Source of the DNA: Kordiimonadales bacterium IMCC3096
GTDB taxonomy: Bacteria > Pseudomonadota > Alphaproteobacteria > Minwuiales > Minwuiaceae
Reading direction: 5' to 3'
Assembly (NCBI GenBank): GCA_016865035.1
Contig: CP018227.1
Location: 2,943,501 to 3,007,500, forward strand
DNA: 64,000 nt
Part shown: piece by piece, positions 9,135 through 17,779 of the stretch
Position numbering within the stretch: the first letter of the stretch is position 1
Layout: each line of letters opens with the position of its first letter
Made by a program: the position numbers and the translations under genes
Notes under the pieces: generated by a model
Seen by the model: the letters and a program-made list of their open reading frames with translations, nothing else
Database searches by the model: none
What the model was told of the DNA's origin: nothing

Positions 9135-10316
9135 ATGGGACTGATCGACGACGTGCGCAAGCGGCTTCAGGCGGACATGACCGACTGGCGACGTGACATA
9201 CACAAGCATCCCGAGACGGCGTTCGAGGAGCACAGGACAGCCGACAAGGTCGCCGGTCTGCTCGAATCCTGGGGACTGGATGTGCACCGCGGTCTGGCCA
9301 CCACCGGTGTCGTGGGCACGCTGAAGGCCGGAACCGGCAACCGGGCCATCGGCCTGCGTGCCGACATGGATGCGCTGGACCTGACCGAGCTGAACAGCTT
9401 TGACCACAAGAGCGTTCATGACGGGAAGATGCATGCCTGCGGCCATGACGGTCATACGACCATGCTGCTCGGTGCCGCGCGCTACCTGGCGGAGAACCCG
9501 AACTTCGACGGCACGGTGCAGTTCATCTTCCAGCCTGCGGAGGAGAACCTGGCCGGCGGTCGGGTGATGGTGCAGGAAGGCCTGTTCGAGAAGTTTCCGG
9601 TCGAAGCGGTCTATGGCATGCACAACTGGCCCGGGCTGCCGGTCGGCAGCTTCGCGGTCTGCACCGGCCCGATGATGGCGTCCGCCGACTTCTTCGAGCT
9701 GAAGCTGACCGGTCGCGGCGGCCATGGCGCATTTCCGCACCTGGCCAAGGATCCGATCGTCGCCGCGGCGCACGTCATCACCGCCTGGCAGACCATCGTC
9801 AGCCGGGATACGGATCCGATGAAGGCCGCGGTGATCAGTGCCTGCGAGATCAATTCGGGCTTCACCGGCAATGTCATTCCCGAGACCGCAGTGGTCCGGG
9901 GCACGACGCGCACCTTCAACGAAGGTGTCCAGGACATGATCGAGATGCGGATGCGTGAAGTCGCTGACGGCATCGCGCAGGCCTTCGGCATGCAGGCGGA
10001 GTTCACCTACGACCGTCGCTATGCCCCCACGGTGAACACGCCGGAGGAAACGGGCTTTGCCGTCGCCGCAGCGCATGAGGTCGTCGGCGCGGAGAACGTC
10101 AATGACAAGCTGGTTCCTGTCATGGGTGCGGAGGACTTCGGCTGGATGTTGCGCGAGCGTCCCGGGTGCTACATGTTCGTCGGCAATGGCGAAGGCGAAG
10201 GCGGCGGCTGCGAGGTTCACAACCCCAACTACGACTTCAATGACGAGGCCCTGCCGGTCGGGGCGGCCTATTGGGTCAAGCTGGTGGAGATGCAGTTGCC
10301 CGCAGCCGAGGGGTGA
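9135..10316 (+). CDS. M20-family amidohydrolase (hippurate/N-acyl amino acid hydrolase type)
   Basis: A 393-residue zinc-dependent hydrolase of peptidase family M20D, whose members cleave N-acyl groups from amino acids (hippurate hydrolase, IAA-amino acid hydrolase). The metal-site motif HACGHDGH spans residues 100-107, the PAEE pair near 137 supplies the general base and a metal ligand, and GRGGHGAFPH belongs to the lid/dimerisation domain. MGAEDFGWML near the C-terminus carries the last acidic ligand region. The ATG is preceded by AGGGGAA. The gene is monocistronic as far as can be seen, divergent from the portal-like gene. The exact acyl substrate is not predictable. Confidence 0.93.
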   Translation: MGLIDDVRKRLQADMTDWRRDIHKHPETAFEEHRTADKVAGLLESWGLDVHRGLATTGVVGTLKAGTGNRAIGLRADMDALDLTELNSFDHKSVHDGKMHACGHDGHTTMLLGAARYLAENPNFDGTVQFIFQPAEENLAGGRVMVQEGLFEKFPVEAVYGMHNWPGLPVGSFAVCTGPMMASADFFELKLTGRGGHGAFPHLAKDPIVAAAHVITAWQTIVSRDTDPMKAAVISACEINSGFTGNVIPETAVVRGTTRTFNEGVQDMIEMRMREVADGIAQAFGMQAEFTYDRRYAPTVNTPEETGFAVAAAHEVVGAENVNDKLVPVMGAEDFGWMLRERPGCYMFVGNGEGEGGGCEVHNPNYDFNDEALPVGAAYWVKLVEMQLPAAEG

Positions 10317-10426
10317 ATTGTGGTCGCGGACAATCAGCCCTGAATGGTGCGATTCTTGCTTCCTCACTGATGTGTGAGCAGGATCACGGTCTATTTGTCA
10401 CGAAATGACCACAGTTGCGATCAGGT

Positions 10427-10446
10427 CCTGTGAGCCGTGTCACAGG
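10427..10446. promoter_or_regulatory. CRP/FNR-type palindrome upstream of MBL-fold hydrolase gene
   Basis: CCTGTGA-GCCGTG-TCACAGG is a perfect 7-bp inverted repeat with the 6-nt spacer and TGTGA-N6-TCACA core of cAMP-CRP sites. It ends 60 nt before the start at 10506. A second repeat, CTCAC-N6-GTGAG, lies at 10363-10378. Confidence 0.5.
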
Positions 10447-10505
10447 TGCCGGTGCAGAACGCAACTCGGTGCACGAACTGGAACCAGACAGGCGAGGACC
10501 ACAAG

Positions 10506-11333
10506 GTGAGTTTCAAGGTCAAATTCTGGGGCGTACGCGGCAGCATTGCCACGCCCGGACCGCGGTATGTGTCTTTCGGCGGCAATACAAGCTGCATCGA
10601 GGTTTCATGCGCCGGCCAGCGTCTGATCTTCGACGCGGGGACAGGTATCCGGAATCTCGGGCACTGGCTGACGAAGAAGAACGTGCACAACGCCCATCTG
10701 CTGCTGTCCCATACCCACTGGGATCACATCAATGGTTTCCCCTTCTTCTCGCCGGCCTTCAAGAAGGACAACCACTTCACCATCATGGCGGGGCACCTGG
10801 CACCGGAAACCGGTGGCATCCGCGAGGTGCTGGCGTCCCAGATGAACCAGCCGACGTTCCCGGTCCCGATCGACATCATGCAGGCGCAGTTGAGTTTCGA
10901 GGATTTCACCGCCGGTGATGTCCTGAACCTCGGACCCGACGTCCGTGTGACCACGACACCGCTGAACCACCCTGACGGTGCCACAGGCTATCGCGTGGAC
11001 CACAACGGCCATGCCTTCTGCTACGTGACGGATACGGAGCATGTGCCGGGCAAGCCGGACGAGCGCATCCTGGCCCTGATCGAGGGCGCGGACATCGTCG
11101 TCTACGACTGCACCTACAACGACAAGGAATTCGCGTCGAAGGTCGGTTGGGGCCACTCCACCTGGCAGGAAGGCATGCGCCTCTGTCAGGCCGCGAACGT
11201 CCGCCAGCACGTCATCTTCCACCACGACCCGGACCATGAGGACATCTACATGGAACGGCTGGAGGAAGATGCCCGCTACGAATGGATCGGCAACACGGTC
11301 GCGCGGGAGAACATGCGGCTGCGCGTGGGGTGA
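10506..11333 (+). CDS. MBL-fold metallo-hydrolase
   Basis: A 275-residue metallo-beta-lactamase-fold hydrolase. I chose GTG 10506 because GAGG lies 8 nt upstream and the protein then begins directly with the fold (VSFKVKFWGVRGSIATPG); an in-frame GTG at 10437 would add 23 residues without family likeness and would place a palindromic operator inside the gene. The zinc motif SHTHWDH is at residues 68-74, with further ligands in NHPDG, DTEH and HHDPDH. The subgroup starting FWGVRGSIATPG is often annotated as a cAMP phosphodiesterase-like or RNase Z-like hydrolase, but activity is unproven. A CRP-like palindrome sits just upstream. Confidence 0.85.
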   Translation: MSFKVKFWGVRGSIATPGPRYVSFGGNTSCIEVSCAGQRLIFDAGTGIRNLGHWLTKKNVHNAHLLLSHTHWDHINGFPFFSPAFKKDNHFTIMAGHLAPETGGIREVLASQMNQPTFPVPIDIMQAQLSFEDFTAGDVLNLGPDVRVTTTPLNHPDGATGYRVDHNGHAFCYVTDTEHVPGKPDERILALIEGADIVVYDCTYNDKEFASKVGWGHSTWQEGMRLCQAANVRQHVIFHHDPDHEDIYMERLEEDARYEWIGNTVARENMRLRVG

Positions 11334-11340
11334 TCCAGGG

Positions 11341-11937
11341 CTAGGCGCCCAGGTTCACTTCCTGTGCTGCATCCGCCATGTAGATCGAACTCTTCGGCTT
11401 TTCGAAGACCCGGTGCACCATCGGCCGGAAGTCATCCAGCCTCATTGACTCATAGGCCGGATCGAAGGCGGGCGCGTCGTAGCGTTCGCAGAAGATCGCT
11501 GTCTTCTCGAAGTCCGCGTGGCCCCGGAACTGTTCGCGCATGTCCCTGTCCAGGCCCAGATGGTGGAAGAAGTAATAGCCCTGGAAGATGCCGTGCTTCG
11601 CCACCATCCAGTGGATCGAGTCGGACACGAACGGGCGCAGCACCGTCGCCGCCATGTCGGCGTGATTGTACGAACACAGCAGGTCGCCGATGTCGTGCAG
11701 CAGCGCGGCGACGACATATTCCTCGTCCTCGCCTGCCCTGTGGGCACGGGTTGCCGTCTGCAGGCTGTGCTCCAGCCGGTCCACCTGGAACCCGCCATAG
11801 TCGCCGCCCAGCAGTTCCAGATGCGCCAGCAGGCGATCCGGCAGACCGGCGCTGAACGGCTTGTAGTGACTGCCGATGATCTTCCAGTCCTCGGCGGTGC
11901 CATCAGCCATGTTGGTGAAGCGTGCGCTGTCTGCCAT
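11341..11937 (-). CDS. HD-domain protein resembling PhnZ/MIOX-type oxygenases
   Basis: A 198-residue HD-superfamily protein. Visible metal-type residues are His57 (LEHSLQTA), His81-Asp82 (LLHDIGDL), His92 (NHADMAA) and His109/His115 ([10 protein letters not shown]). The block [20 protein letters not shown] resembles the YGGE...QLEHALQ region of PhnZ, a mixed-valent di-iron oxygenase that cleaves hydroxyphosphonates. Extra histidines between the HD pair and the last Asp fit a di-iron site rather than a simple phosphohydrolase. The Glu that follows YGG in PhnZ is replaced here by Phe-Gln. The start at 11937 (MADSARF) follows a GGGTGGGAA stretch. It is divergent from an acyl-CoA dehydrogenase gene. 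Oxygenase function is an inference. Confidence 0.65.
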   Translation of the reverse strand: MADSARFTNMADGTAEDWKIIGSHYKPFSAGLPDRLLAHLELLGGDYGGFQVDRLEHSLQTATRAHRAGEDEEYVVAALLHDIGDLLCSYNHADMAATVLRPFVSDSIHWMVAKHGIFQGYYFFHHLGLDRDMREQFRGHADFEKTAIFCERYDAPAFDPAYESMRLDDFRPMVHRVFEKPKSSIYMADAAQEVNLGA

Positions 11938-12035
11938 TGGTTCGTTCCCACCCCGTTGCGTTGACCCGGTCTGCAGTGTCCAGTATCTCCGGTGCGGTGG
12001 CCTTCGGGCAAGGCGCATCGACGGGGGAGGAACAG

Positions 12036-13172
12036 ATGACCGGGTTGACCGAGGACCAGATTGCGTTTCAGGACGCCGCGCGCAGCTTCGCGCAGGCGGA
12101 GATGGAAGCCCATGCCGCGCAGTGGGACGAGGAGAAGATCTTCCCCGAGGACACGCTGCGCCAGGCCGCCGCGCTCGGCTTTGCCGGCATCTATGTCGAT
12201 CCCGCGCATGGCGGATCGGGTCTCACCCGCGTCGATGCCGCCGTGATCTTCGAGGAACTGGCGGCGGGCTGTACCTCCACGGCCGCCTATATCTCCATCC
12301 ACAACATGGCGAGCTGGATGATCGACCGCTTCGGTGATGATGCGGTGCGGGCGAAGTTCCTGCCGAAGCTCTGCTCGATGGAATGGTTCGCCAGCTACTG
12401 CCTGACGGAACCGGGTGCAGGTTCCGACGCCGCCAGCCTGAAGACGAAGGCGGTGCGCGACGGGGACCATTACGTGCTGAACGGCGCCAAGGCCTTCATC
12501 TCCGGCGGCGGGCGCTCCGACGTCTATGTCACCATGGTGCGGACCGGGGACGACGGGCCGAAGGGCGTCACCTGCATCGCGGTGGAGAAGGATACGCCCG
12601 GCCTCAGCTTCGGCGCGCAGGAACGCAAGATGGGCTGGAACTCCCAGCCCACCGCGATGGTCATGTTCGACGATTGCCGGGTGCCGGTGTCGAACCGCAT
12701 CGGCGACGAAGGACAGGGCTTCAGCATCGCCATGGCCGGTCTGGACGGTGGACGCATCAATATCGGCGCCTGCTCCATCGGCGCCGCCCGCGCCTCGCTG
12801 GAGCGCACCATTGCCTACGTCAAGGACCGCAAGCAGTTCGGCCAGGCCATCGCCGGGTTCCAGAATACCCAGTTCAAGCTGGCCGACATGGCGACGGAAC
12901 TGGAGGCGGCGCGGATGATGATCCACGGCGCGGCGGCGAAGCTGGATGCCGGTGCTGCGGACAAGACCGTCGCCTGCGCCATGGCCAAGCGCTTCGCCAC
13001 CGACACCGGCTTCAACGTCTGCAACGACGCGCTGCAGCTGCACGGCGGCTACGGCTACCTGCGCGACCATCCGATCGAACGCTACATGCGCGACTGCCGC
13101 GTTCATCAGATCCTGGAAGGCACCAACGAGATCATGCGCGTGGTGATCAGCCGCCAGTTGCTGAAGGACTGA
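12036..13172 (+). CDS. Acyl-CoA dehydrogenase, isobutyryl-CoA dehydrogenase (ACAD8) type
   Basis: A 378-residue FAD-dependent acyl-CoA dehydrogenase. The sequence follows the human ACAD8 pattern closely through the FAD and substrate region: [62 protein letters not shown] and [10 protein letters not shown]. The ending [19 protein letters not shown] carries the catalytic Glu region. This suggests oxidation of isobutyryl-CoA to methacrylyl-CoA in valine breakdown. The ATG 12036 is preceded by GGGGGAGGAA, an excellent ribosome binding site; a frame open from 11922 adds a prefix without family likeness. Other valine-pathway genes (mmsA, mmsB) are not next to it in this window. Confidence 0.9.
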   Translation: MTGLTEDQIAFQDAARSFAQAEMEAHAAQWDEEKIFPEDTLRQAAALGFAGIYVDPAHGGSGLTRVDAAVIFEELAAGCTSTAAYISIHNMASWMIDRFGDDAVRAKFLPKLCSMEWFASYCLTEPGAGSDAASLKTKAVRDGDHYVLNGAKAFISGGGRSDVYVTMVRTGDDGPKGVTCIAVEKDTPGLSFGAQERKMGWNSQPTAMVMFDDCRVPVSNRIGDEGQGFSIAMAGLDGGRINIGACSIGAARASLERTIAYVKDRKQFGQAIAGFQNTQFKLADMATELEAARMMIHGAAAKLDAGAADKTVACAMAKRFATDTGFNVCNDALQLHGGYGYLRDHPIERYMRDCRVHQILEGTNEIMRVVISRQLLKD

Positions 13173-13230
13173 GGCCCGGACTGTTCAGCGAGTCAGCGCC
13201 GCGTCCGTGAGCGCCGTGCCTATGTGAATG

Positions 13231-13393
13231 AGCAGAAGTGTCTTCTTCATCGCTCCCACCCCACCGACGTCGTGCCCGGGCTTGACCCGGGTACCCATGG
13301 TGCCGCACCGGCGTCCGAGACTGGGCTCGCGGATCAGGTCCGCGAGCGGCGTGAGAGGCGGAGGAGCAGAAGTGTCTTCTGCATCGCTCCCCC
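13231..13393. repeat. Dispersed palindromic repeat element with flanking direct repeats
   Basis: Two near-identical direct repeats (13231-13257 and 13365-13391, one difference in 27 nt) bracket this element. Each contains AGAAG-TGT-CTTCT. Inside are CCCGGG-CTTGA-CCCGGG (about 13278-13294) and a 9-bp perfect hairpin GCTCGCGGA-TCAGG-TCCGCGAGC (13325-13347). The CCCGGGCTTGACCCGGG core is a well-known kind of dispersed intergenic repeat in alphaproteobacteria. Open frames through it give Arg/Pro-rich low-complexity products and are not genes. Confidence 0.75.
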
Positions 13394-13458
13394 AACGCAT
13401 CGGTGCCGGAGACCGATCAGGCGGGTAACCCGCAGGAACGCTGGACAGGGGGCGCCTG

Positions 13459-13911
13459 TCAGCCTTTGGCGAGGAGCGCCTGCGGGTTTGCGGAATCGAA
13501 GACCACCGGCGTGTCCAGGTTGGCGTGCAGCCAGACGCGGTAGTGGTCGATCAAGCCGTCTCTCAGGCGGAAGAAGCTGAAGGCGGTGCAGGAGAATATC
13601 TTCCCGGTGGGGGTCTGGCCGAGCCAGGGGCCGTTGAGTTTGCCGGTGAAGGTCCATTTCGCCATCACGTCGTCCTCGCCCGCGACGATCTGGTCCACGG
13701 TGACCGAGAGATCGCTGATGTTGCGGCCAAAGCCCTTGGCGTGGGCGACGAGGCCGGCCCTTCCCGGGGGGCCGTTGAAGGCCTGATTGGCCTCATCGAC
13801 CATGTCCGGCTGGGCCAGTTCCTCGATCAGGTCGAGGCGGCCGTTGGTCACGACCTCCATCAGGTAGGCTTCCATCACCTGTCGGGGCGTGCGTTGCGGT
13901 GTGCTGGTCAT
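13459..13911 (-). CDS. SnoaL-like (NTF2-fold) protein
   Basis: A 150-residue protein of the SnoaL-like polyketide cyclase/ester cyclase type in the NTF2 fold. Typical elements are the N-terminal helix RQVMEAYLMEVVTNGRLDLIEEL, a central DVMAKWTFTGKLNG strand pair, and the C-terminal FSFFRLRDGLIDHYRVWLH. The start at 13911 (MTSTPQR) has AGGAC upstream; an upstream open frame from 14106 runs through a repeat element and was rejected. Members of this fold include isomerases, cyclases and binding proteins with no shared substrate, so no activity is claimed. It is flanked on both sides by palindromic repeat elements, which makes it a self-contained insertion-like unit downstream of gcdH. Confidence 0.7.
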   Translation of the reverse strand: MTSTPQRTPRQVMEAYLMEVVTNGRLDLIEELAQPDMVDEANQAFNGPPGRAGLVAHAKGFGRNISDLSVTVDQIVAGEDDVMAKWTFTGKLNGPWLGQTPTGKIFSCTAFSFFRLRDGLIDHYRVWLHANLDTPVVFDSANPQALLAKG

Positions 13912-13954
13912 GGTGTCATGTCCTGTTGTTCTGTTCCGGCTGAACCGAGATCCT

Positions 13955-14088
13955 CCTTCCCCCTTGATGGGGAAGGCCGGGATGGGGGTGAACGGCGCAG
14001 CCGAACAGCGATCAGACCGCAGTGCAGCAGCCTTCGGCTTCACCCCCCATCGACCGCTGCGCAGTCCCTTCCCCCGCAAGGGGGGAAG
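13955..14088. repeat. Long inverted-repeat intergenic element
   Basis: The element is built as a large palindrome. Outer hairpins are CCTTCCCC/GGGGAAGG (13955-13976) and CTTCCCCC/GGGGGAAG (14068-14088). An arm GATGGGGGTGAA (13981-13992) pairs with TTCACCCCCCATC (14039-14051, one bulge). Such G-run palindromes are common dispersed non-coding repeats in alphaproteobacteria. It lies between the SnoaL-like gene and gcdH. Confidence 0.75.
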
Positions 14089-14123
14089 AGCCAGCAAATC
14101 AGTCATGGCCCGACGTCACTTCC

Positions 14124-15314
14124 TCAGAAGAACGCCTGCAGGCCGGTCTGGGCGCGGCCCAGGATCAGGGCGTGGACGTCGTGGGTGCCCTCGTAGGTGT
14201 TCACGGTCTCCAGGTTCATCAGGTGGCGCATCACGTGATATTCCTCGTGAATGCCGTTGCCGCCGTGCATGTCGCGGGCGGTGCGGGCGATGTCGAGGGC
14301 CTTGCCGCAGGAATTGCGCTTGATGATGGAGATGGATTCCGGCGGGCAGGCACCGGCGTCCTTCATCCGGCCCACCGCCAGGCAGCCCTGCAGGCCGATG
14401 GCGATCTCCGTCTGCATGTCGGCCAGTTTCTTCTGGATCAGCTGGTTCTGGGCCAGCGGACGGCCGAACTGCTTGCGGTCCATGGTGTAGGTCCGGGCCG
14501 CGTGCCAGCAGAACTCCGCCGCACCCAGCGCGCCCCAGGCGATGCCGAAGCGGGCATTGTTGAGACAGCCGAAGGGGCCGCCCAGACCGCTGATGTTGGG
14601 CAGCAGGTTCTCCGCCGGGACAAACACGTTGTCCATGACGATCTCGCCGGTGATGGAGGCGCGCAGCGACAGCTTGCCCTCGATCTTCGGGGCCGAGAGA
14701 CCTTCCATGCCCTTCTCCAGCACGAAGCCGCGGATCTTCTCGTCATCGGTCTTGGCCCAGACCACGAAGACATCGGCGATGGGGGCGTTGGAGATCCACA
14801 TCTTGGCGCCGCTGAGGCGATAGCCGCCGTCCACCGACTTCGCGCGGGTCTTCATGCCGCCCGGATCGGAACCGTGATCGGGTTCGGTCAGGCCGAAGCA
14901 GCCGACCCATTCGCCGGAGGCCAGCTTGGGCAGATACTTCTCCCGCTGCGCCTCGTCGCCATAGGCATAGATCGGGTGCATGACCAGCGACGACTGGACA
15001 CTCATCATGGAGCGGTAGCCGCTGTCGATGCGTTCCACCTCCCGCGCGATCAGGCCGTAGGTCGTGTAGTTCACACCGGCACAGCCGTAGCCGTCGATGG
15101 TCGGACCCAGCAGACCCAGTTCCCCCATCTCGCGGAAGATGTTGCGGTCGGTCTTTTCCTCCCGGAACGCCTCGATCACGCGGGGCATCAGCTTTTCCTG
15201 CGCATAGTCGCGCGCGGTGTCGCGGACCATGCGCTCCTCTTCCGACAACTGGCTGTCCAGATCGAAGGGATCTTCCCAGTTGAATGCGGCTTTCGTCTTG
15301 GTCGGTGCGTTCAT
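14124..15314 (-). CDS. gcdH: Glutaryl-CoA dehydrogenase
   Basis: A 396-residue flavoprotein that oxidises and decarboxylates glutaryl-CoA to crotonyl-CoA in lysine and tryptophan breakdown. The subgroup-specific signatures are clear: [73 protein letters not shown] and [21 protein letters not shown], the last containing the catalytic Glu. These separate it from other acyl-CoA dehydrogenases. The start codon follows a GGAGCC site. RidA lies 28 nt upstream on the same strand, suggesting cotranscription. Confidence 0.95.
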   Translation of the reverse strand: MNAPTKTKAAFNWEDPFDLDSQLSEEERMVRDTARDYAQEKLMPRVIEAFREEKTDRNIFREMGELGLLGPTIDGYGCAGVNYTTYGLIAREVERIDSGYRSMMSVQSSLVMHPIYAYGDEAQREKYLPKLASGEWVGCFGLTEPDHGSDPGGMKTRAKSVDGGYRLSGAKMWISNAPIADVFVVWAKTDDEKIRGFVLEKGMEGLSAPKIEGKLSLRASITGEIVMDNVFVPAENLLPNISGLGGPFGCLNNARFGIAWGALGAAEFCWHAARTYTMDRKQFGRPLAQNQLIQKKLADMQTEIAIGLQGCLAVGRMKDAGACPPESISIIKRNSCGKALDIARTARDMHGGNGIHEEYHVMRHLMNLETVNTYEGTHDVHALILGRAQTGLQAFF

Positions 15315-15342
15315 GCCAAAAGGCTCCTGCTCGTCGCGGTGA

Positions 15343-15735
15343 TCAGTCAGGGATCACGGCGGTGGTCTCGATCTCGATCTTGGCCCGGTCTTCCATCAGT
15401 GCGGTCACTTCCATCACCGCCATGGCGGGAAAGTTCTTGCCGAAGCAGTCGCGGAAGGCCTGGCCGACGTCCCGGGCGGCATCCAGATATTCCCGCTTGC
15501 TGGTGATGAACCAGGTCATGCGGACAATATGCTCCGGCCCGGCCCCGGCTTCCTGCAGGACGCGCAGGGTATTGGCGAAGGCCTGGCGGGCCTGCCCGGC
15601 GAAGTCATCGGTCTCGAAGACCTCATCGCCCGTCCAGCCGATCTGGCCGGCGACGAATACCATGGACCCGCGCGCGACGACTCCGTTGGAGTATCCCTTC
15701 GGGCGCTTCCACTCCGGTGGATTGATGAGTTGCAT
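15343..15735 (-). CDS. RidA/YjgF/UK114 family protein
   Basis: A 130-residue RidA-superfamily protein; RidA itself hydrolyses reactive enamine/imine intermediates released by PLP enzymes. The start at 15735 (MQLINPPEW) has GGAGGAAAGAG directly upstream, while the frame open to 15795 adds a basic prefix. Family features are [20 protein letters not shown], the [13 protein letters not shown] helix and [17 protein letters not shown]. The C-terminus [22 protein letters not shown] follows the family pattern, but the catalytic Arg of true RidA (usually within RVAVE) is not evident, so this may be a RidA-like member with another role. It sits between the ceramidase-like gene and gcdH. Confidence 0.85.
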   Translation of the reverse strand: MQLINPPEWKRPKGYSNGVVARGSMVFVAGQIGWTGDEVFETDDFAGQARQAFANTLRVLQEAGAGPEHIVRMTWFITSKREYLDAARDVGQAFRDCFGKNFPAMAVMEVTALMEDRAKIEIETTAVIPD

Positions 15736-15795
15736 CTCTTTCCTCCCGCGATCTGTTGCTCGCACAGTTCTAGTCCGTCCTGCCAGCAGCGGCAA

Positions 15796-16443
15796 TCAGC
15801 GTGGCGGCAGCCGTCTCGGGTCGAGCCGGGCGAAGGGCAGGATCGCGAAACCAAGCACGCAGGCGTTCAGTATGTGCCACAGGAAATGTGTGCCGTCGGG
15901 AAAGGCCTCGCAGACCGGGGCGTCGATCGACCGGAAGAAGAACGACGGGACGAAGCAGGCGACGCCAATCGCCACATCCTTTCCCGCCGGATGTCCGCGC
16001 AGGATCAGGATTCCGGCCAACAGCGCCCCGGTGACGAACGGGCCGAGGTAGGCCGCCCCGTCGACCGGCACGATACCGCCCAGTACGAGAGCAGCCACGA
16101 TCATGCCGACCGGCCAGAGCGCGGCGGTCCACCAGCCCTGATGCAGCCAGACACGGGCACTGAACAGGAACGCGGCCAGCAGGCAGAGCGTCAAGGCCAG
16201 CGTATCCAGAATGACGCCGATGACGTTCGCGAAGCTGTGGAAGATCAGGCTGCAGACACCTGTGGCGAACAGCAGGAACACCAGTGTGCGCAGCATCCAC
16301 GACCGGTCACGGTGATGGCGCCGGGCGATCCGCCAGAGCCAGAGTGCGGCGAACATGAAGGCCAGGTTGGTGATGGCGTTCAGCGGTTCCCCCAGCAGTC
16401 CGGGGGCGATCCGCTCACAGTAGCCGTCGATATACTCGAACAT
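15796..16443 (-). CDS. Ceramidase-like (CREST superfamily) membrane protein
   Basis: A 215-residue protein with about seven membrane segments. The N-terminal DGYCERIAPGLLGEPLNAITNLAF block is characteristic of bacterial members of the alkaline ceramidase (CREST) superfamily. Later blocks include LIFHSFANVIGVILDTLAL, with the Ser-His-Asp pattern expected of the zinc site, and the C-terminal DGTHFLWHILNA with two further histidines. Family members are integral-membrane zinc hydrolases acting on lipid amides. It starts 4 nt after the UbiH-like gene, hence is probably translated from the same transcript. Whether this bacterium contains a ceramide-like substrate is unknown; hydrolase activity is an inference from the metal-ligand pattern. 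Confidence 0.75.
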   Translation of the reverse strand: MFEYIDGYCERIAPGLLGEPLNAITNLAFMFAALWLWRIARRHHRDRSWMLRTLVFLLFATGVCSLIFHSFANVIGVILDTLALTLCLLAAFLFSARVWLHQGWWTAALWPVGMIVAALVLGGIVPVDGAAYLGPFVTGALLAGILILRGHPAGKDVAIGVACFVPSFFFRSIDAPVCEAFPDGTHFLWHILNACVLGFAILPFARLDPRRLPPR

Positions 16444-16447
16444 CGTT

Positions 16448-17650
16448 TCAGGCTCTCAGCAGGGCAGGGCGGTCGCCGACGTCCCCCATGGCATGGCGCA
16501 TGAAGAACCGGCGCAGCGGGCCGGAACGGTGCACTGCGGCCAGTCCCAGGTCTCGCGCCAGTCTGACGGGCGGCAGATCGTTGGAGAACAGGCGGTTCAG
16601 GATATCCGTGACCGCCGTCAGGGCGACTGAGTCCGTCCTGCGCCAGCGTTCATATTGTGTCAGCACACCGGCATCGCCCAGGTCCAGGCCAAGCTGCGCC
16701 GCGTCCGTCAGGCATTCCGCCAGCGCCGCGACATCGCGCAGACCCAGGTTGAACCCCTGTCCGGCGATCGGGTGAATGCCATGCGCCGCATCCCCGACCA
16801 GGGCCAGCCGGTCGGAGCGGAAGGCGTGGGCCAGGACAAGGCTCAGGGGATAGCGGAAGCGGTCACCGACGACCTGTACCGGACCCAGGAAGTTGCCGAC
16901 CCGGCGCTGGATCTCCGCGGTGAACTCCGCCTCCGGCAGGTCCATGAACGCCGGTGCCAGGTCGCTGCGTTCGGTCCAGACCAGCGATGAGCGGTTGGCG
17001 GTCAGCGGCAGGATGGCAAAGGGGCCTGCGGGCAGGAACCGTTCGTGCGCGATGCCGTGGTGGCTCTCTGCGTGGGCGATGGTGCAGACGATTCCATCCT
17101 GCGGGTAGCGCCATTGCAGGGTCTCGATCCCGGCATCCTGGCGCAGGCGCGACATGCGCCCGTCGGCCCCGACACAGAGCTCGGCACGGACAATGTCACC
17201 GTCGCTCAGCACCGCCTCGACACCGGCGGGGGAGCGCTTCATCCGTCCGACAGTGACCGGCGCCTTCAGCGTGACGCTTTCCAGTGTCGCGACGGTCTGG
17301 AACAGGGCCAGCCGGGTGAACCGGTTCTCCACCATCTGGCCCAGCGGCTCGTCGCCCACGTCCCGGTGGTCATAGTGCAGGAACAGCGGCGCATTGCCGT
17401 CGGAAACCCGGATCTCGTTGATCGGCTGCACATCCTCGATCCGTCCGGCGATGCCCAGGCGATCCAGCATCCGCCAGCTTGCGGCGGCGATTGCGGAGGC
17501 CCGGCCATCGAAGGGCGGTGCGACAAGCTCCACGGGCGATTCACGGTCCACGACAACCGTCGTGATTCCGACGCGGCCCAGCGCAGCGGCAAGGCTCAGG
17601 CCCACCAGGCCACCGCCGACGATCAGTACACGTGCATGAATGTCTGTCAT
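16448..17650 (-). CDS. UbiH/UbiF/COQ6-family FAD-dependent ubiquinone hydroxylase
   Basis: A 400-residue flavin monooxygenase of the ubiquinone ring-hydroxylase family. The start at 17650 (MTDIHARVLIVGGG) puts the dinucleotide-binding GxGxxG motif at the N-terminus. The second FAD motif GDAAHGIHPIAGQGFNLGLRD and the intervening family segment (LCVGADGRMSRLRQ) are both intact. Such enzymes hydroxylate ring positions C1, C5 or C6 of the ubiquinone precursor; alphaproteobacteria use family variants (UbiL, UbiM) with overlapping specificity, so the position is not assigned. A frame open upstream to 18274 is not part of the protein. The gene is divergent from the MaoC-type hydratase gene and is followed closely by a ceramidase-like gene. 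Confidence 0.9.
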   Translation of the reverse strand: MTDIHARVLIVGGGLVGLSLAAALGRVGITTVVVDRESPVELVAPPFDGRASAIAAASWRMLDRLGIAGRIEDVQPINEIRVSDGNAPLFLHYDHRDVGDEPLGQMVENRFTRLALFQTVATLESVTLKAPVTVGRMKRSPAGVEAVLSDGDIVRAELCVGADGRMSRLRQDAGIETLQWRYPQDGIVCTIAHAESHHGIAHERFLPAGPFAILPLTANRSSLVWTERSDLAPAFMDLPEAEFTAEIQRRVGNFLGPVQVVGDRFRYPLSLVLAHAFRSDRLALVGDAAHGIHPIAGQGFNLGLRDVAALAECLTDAAQLGLDLGDAGVLTQYERWRRTDSVALTAVTDILNRLFSNDLPPVRLARDLGLAAVHRSGPLRRFFMRHAMGDVGDRPALLRA

Positions 17651-17779
17651 GGGGGGCAGTGTAGCCAAACCCGTGCAGGTGCAACATGCGACCTTCGGGC
17701 CTTGGCGGGGCGGAAGTGATTGTGCTCTATAACCGTCAGGGCCATGGCGGCAGCAGAGATGTCTGGAGGAGCGGCAAGG

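Noticed and set aside
10364..10377. CTCAC-N6-GTGAG repeat as a second CRP site
   Set aside because: The half-sites are in the opposite order to the CRP consensus and the arms are short; mentioned only as context.
13185..13400. Minus-strand frame of about 70 codons with a GTRVKPGHD-like stretch
   Set aside because: It is the translation of a dispersed palindromic repeat, a known source of false small genes in alphaproteobacteria; there is no family likeness outside the repeat.
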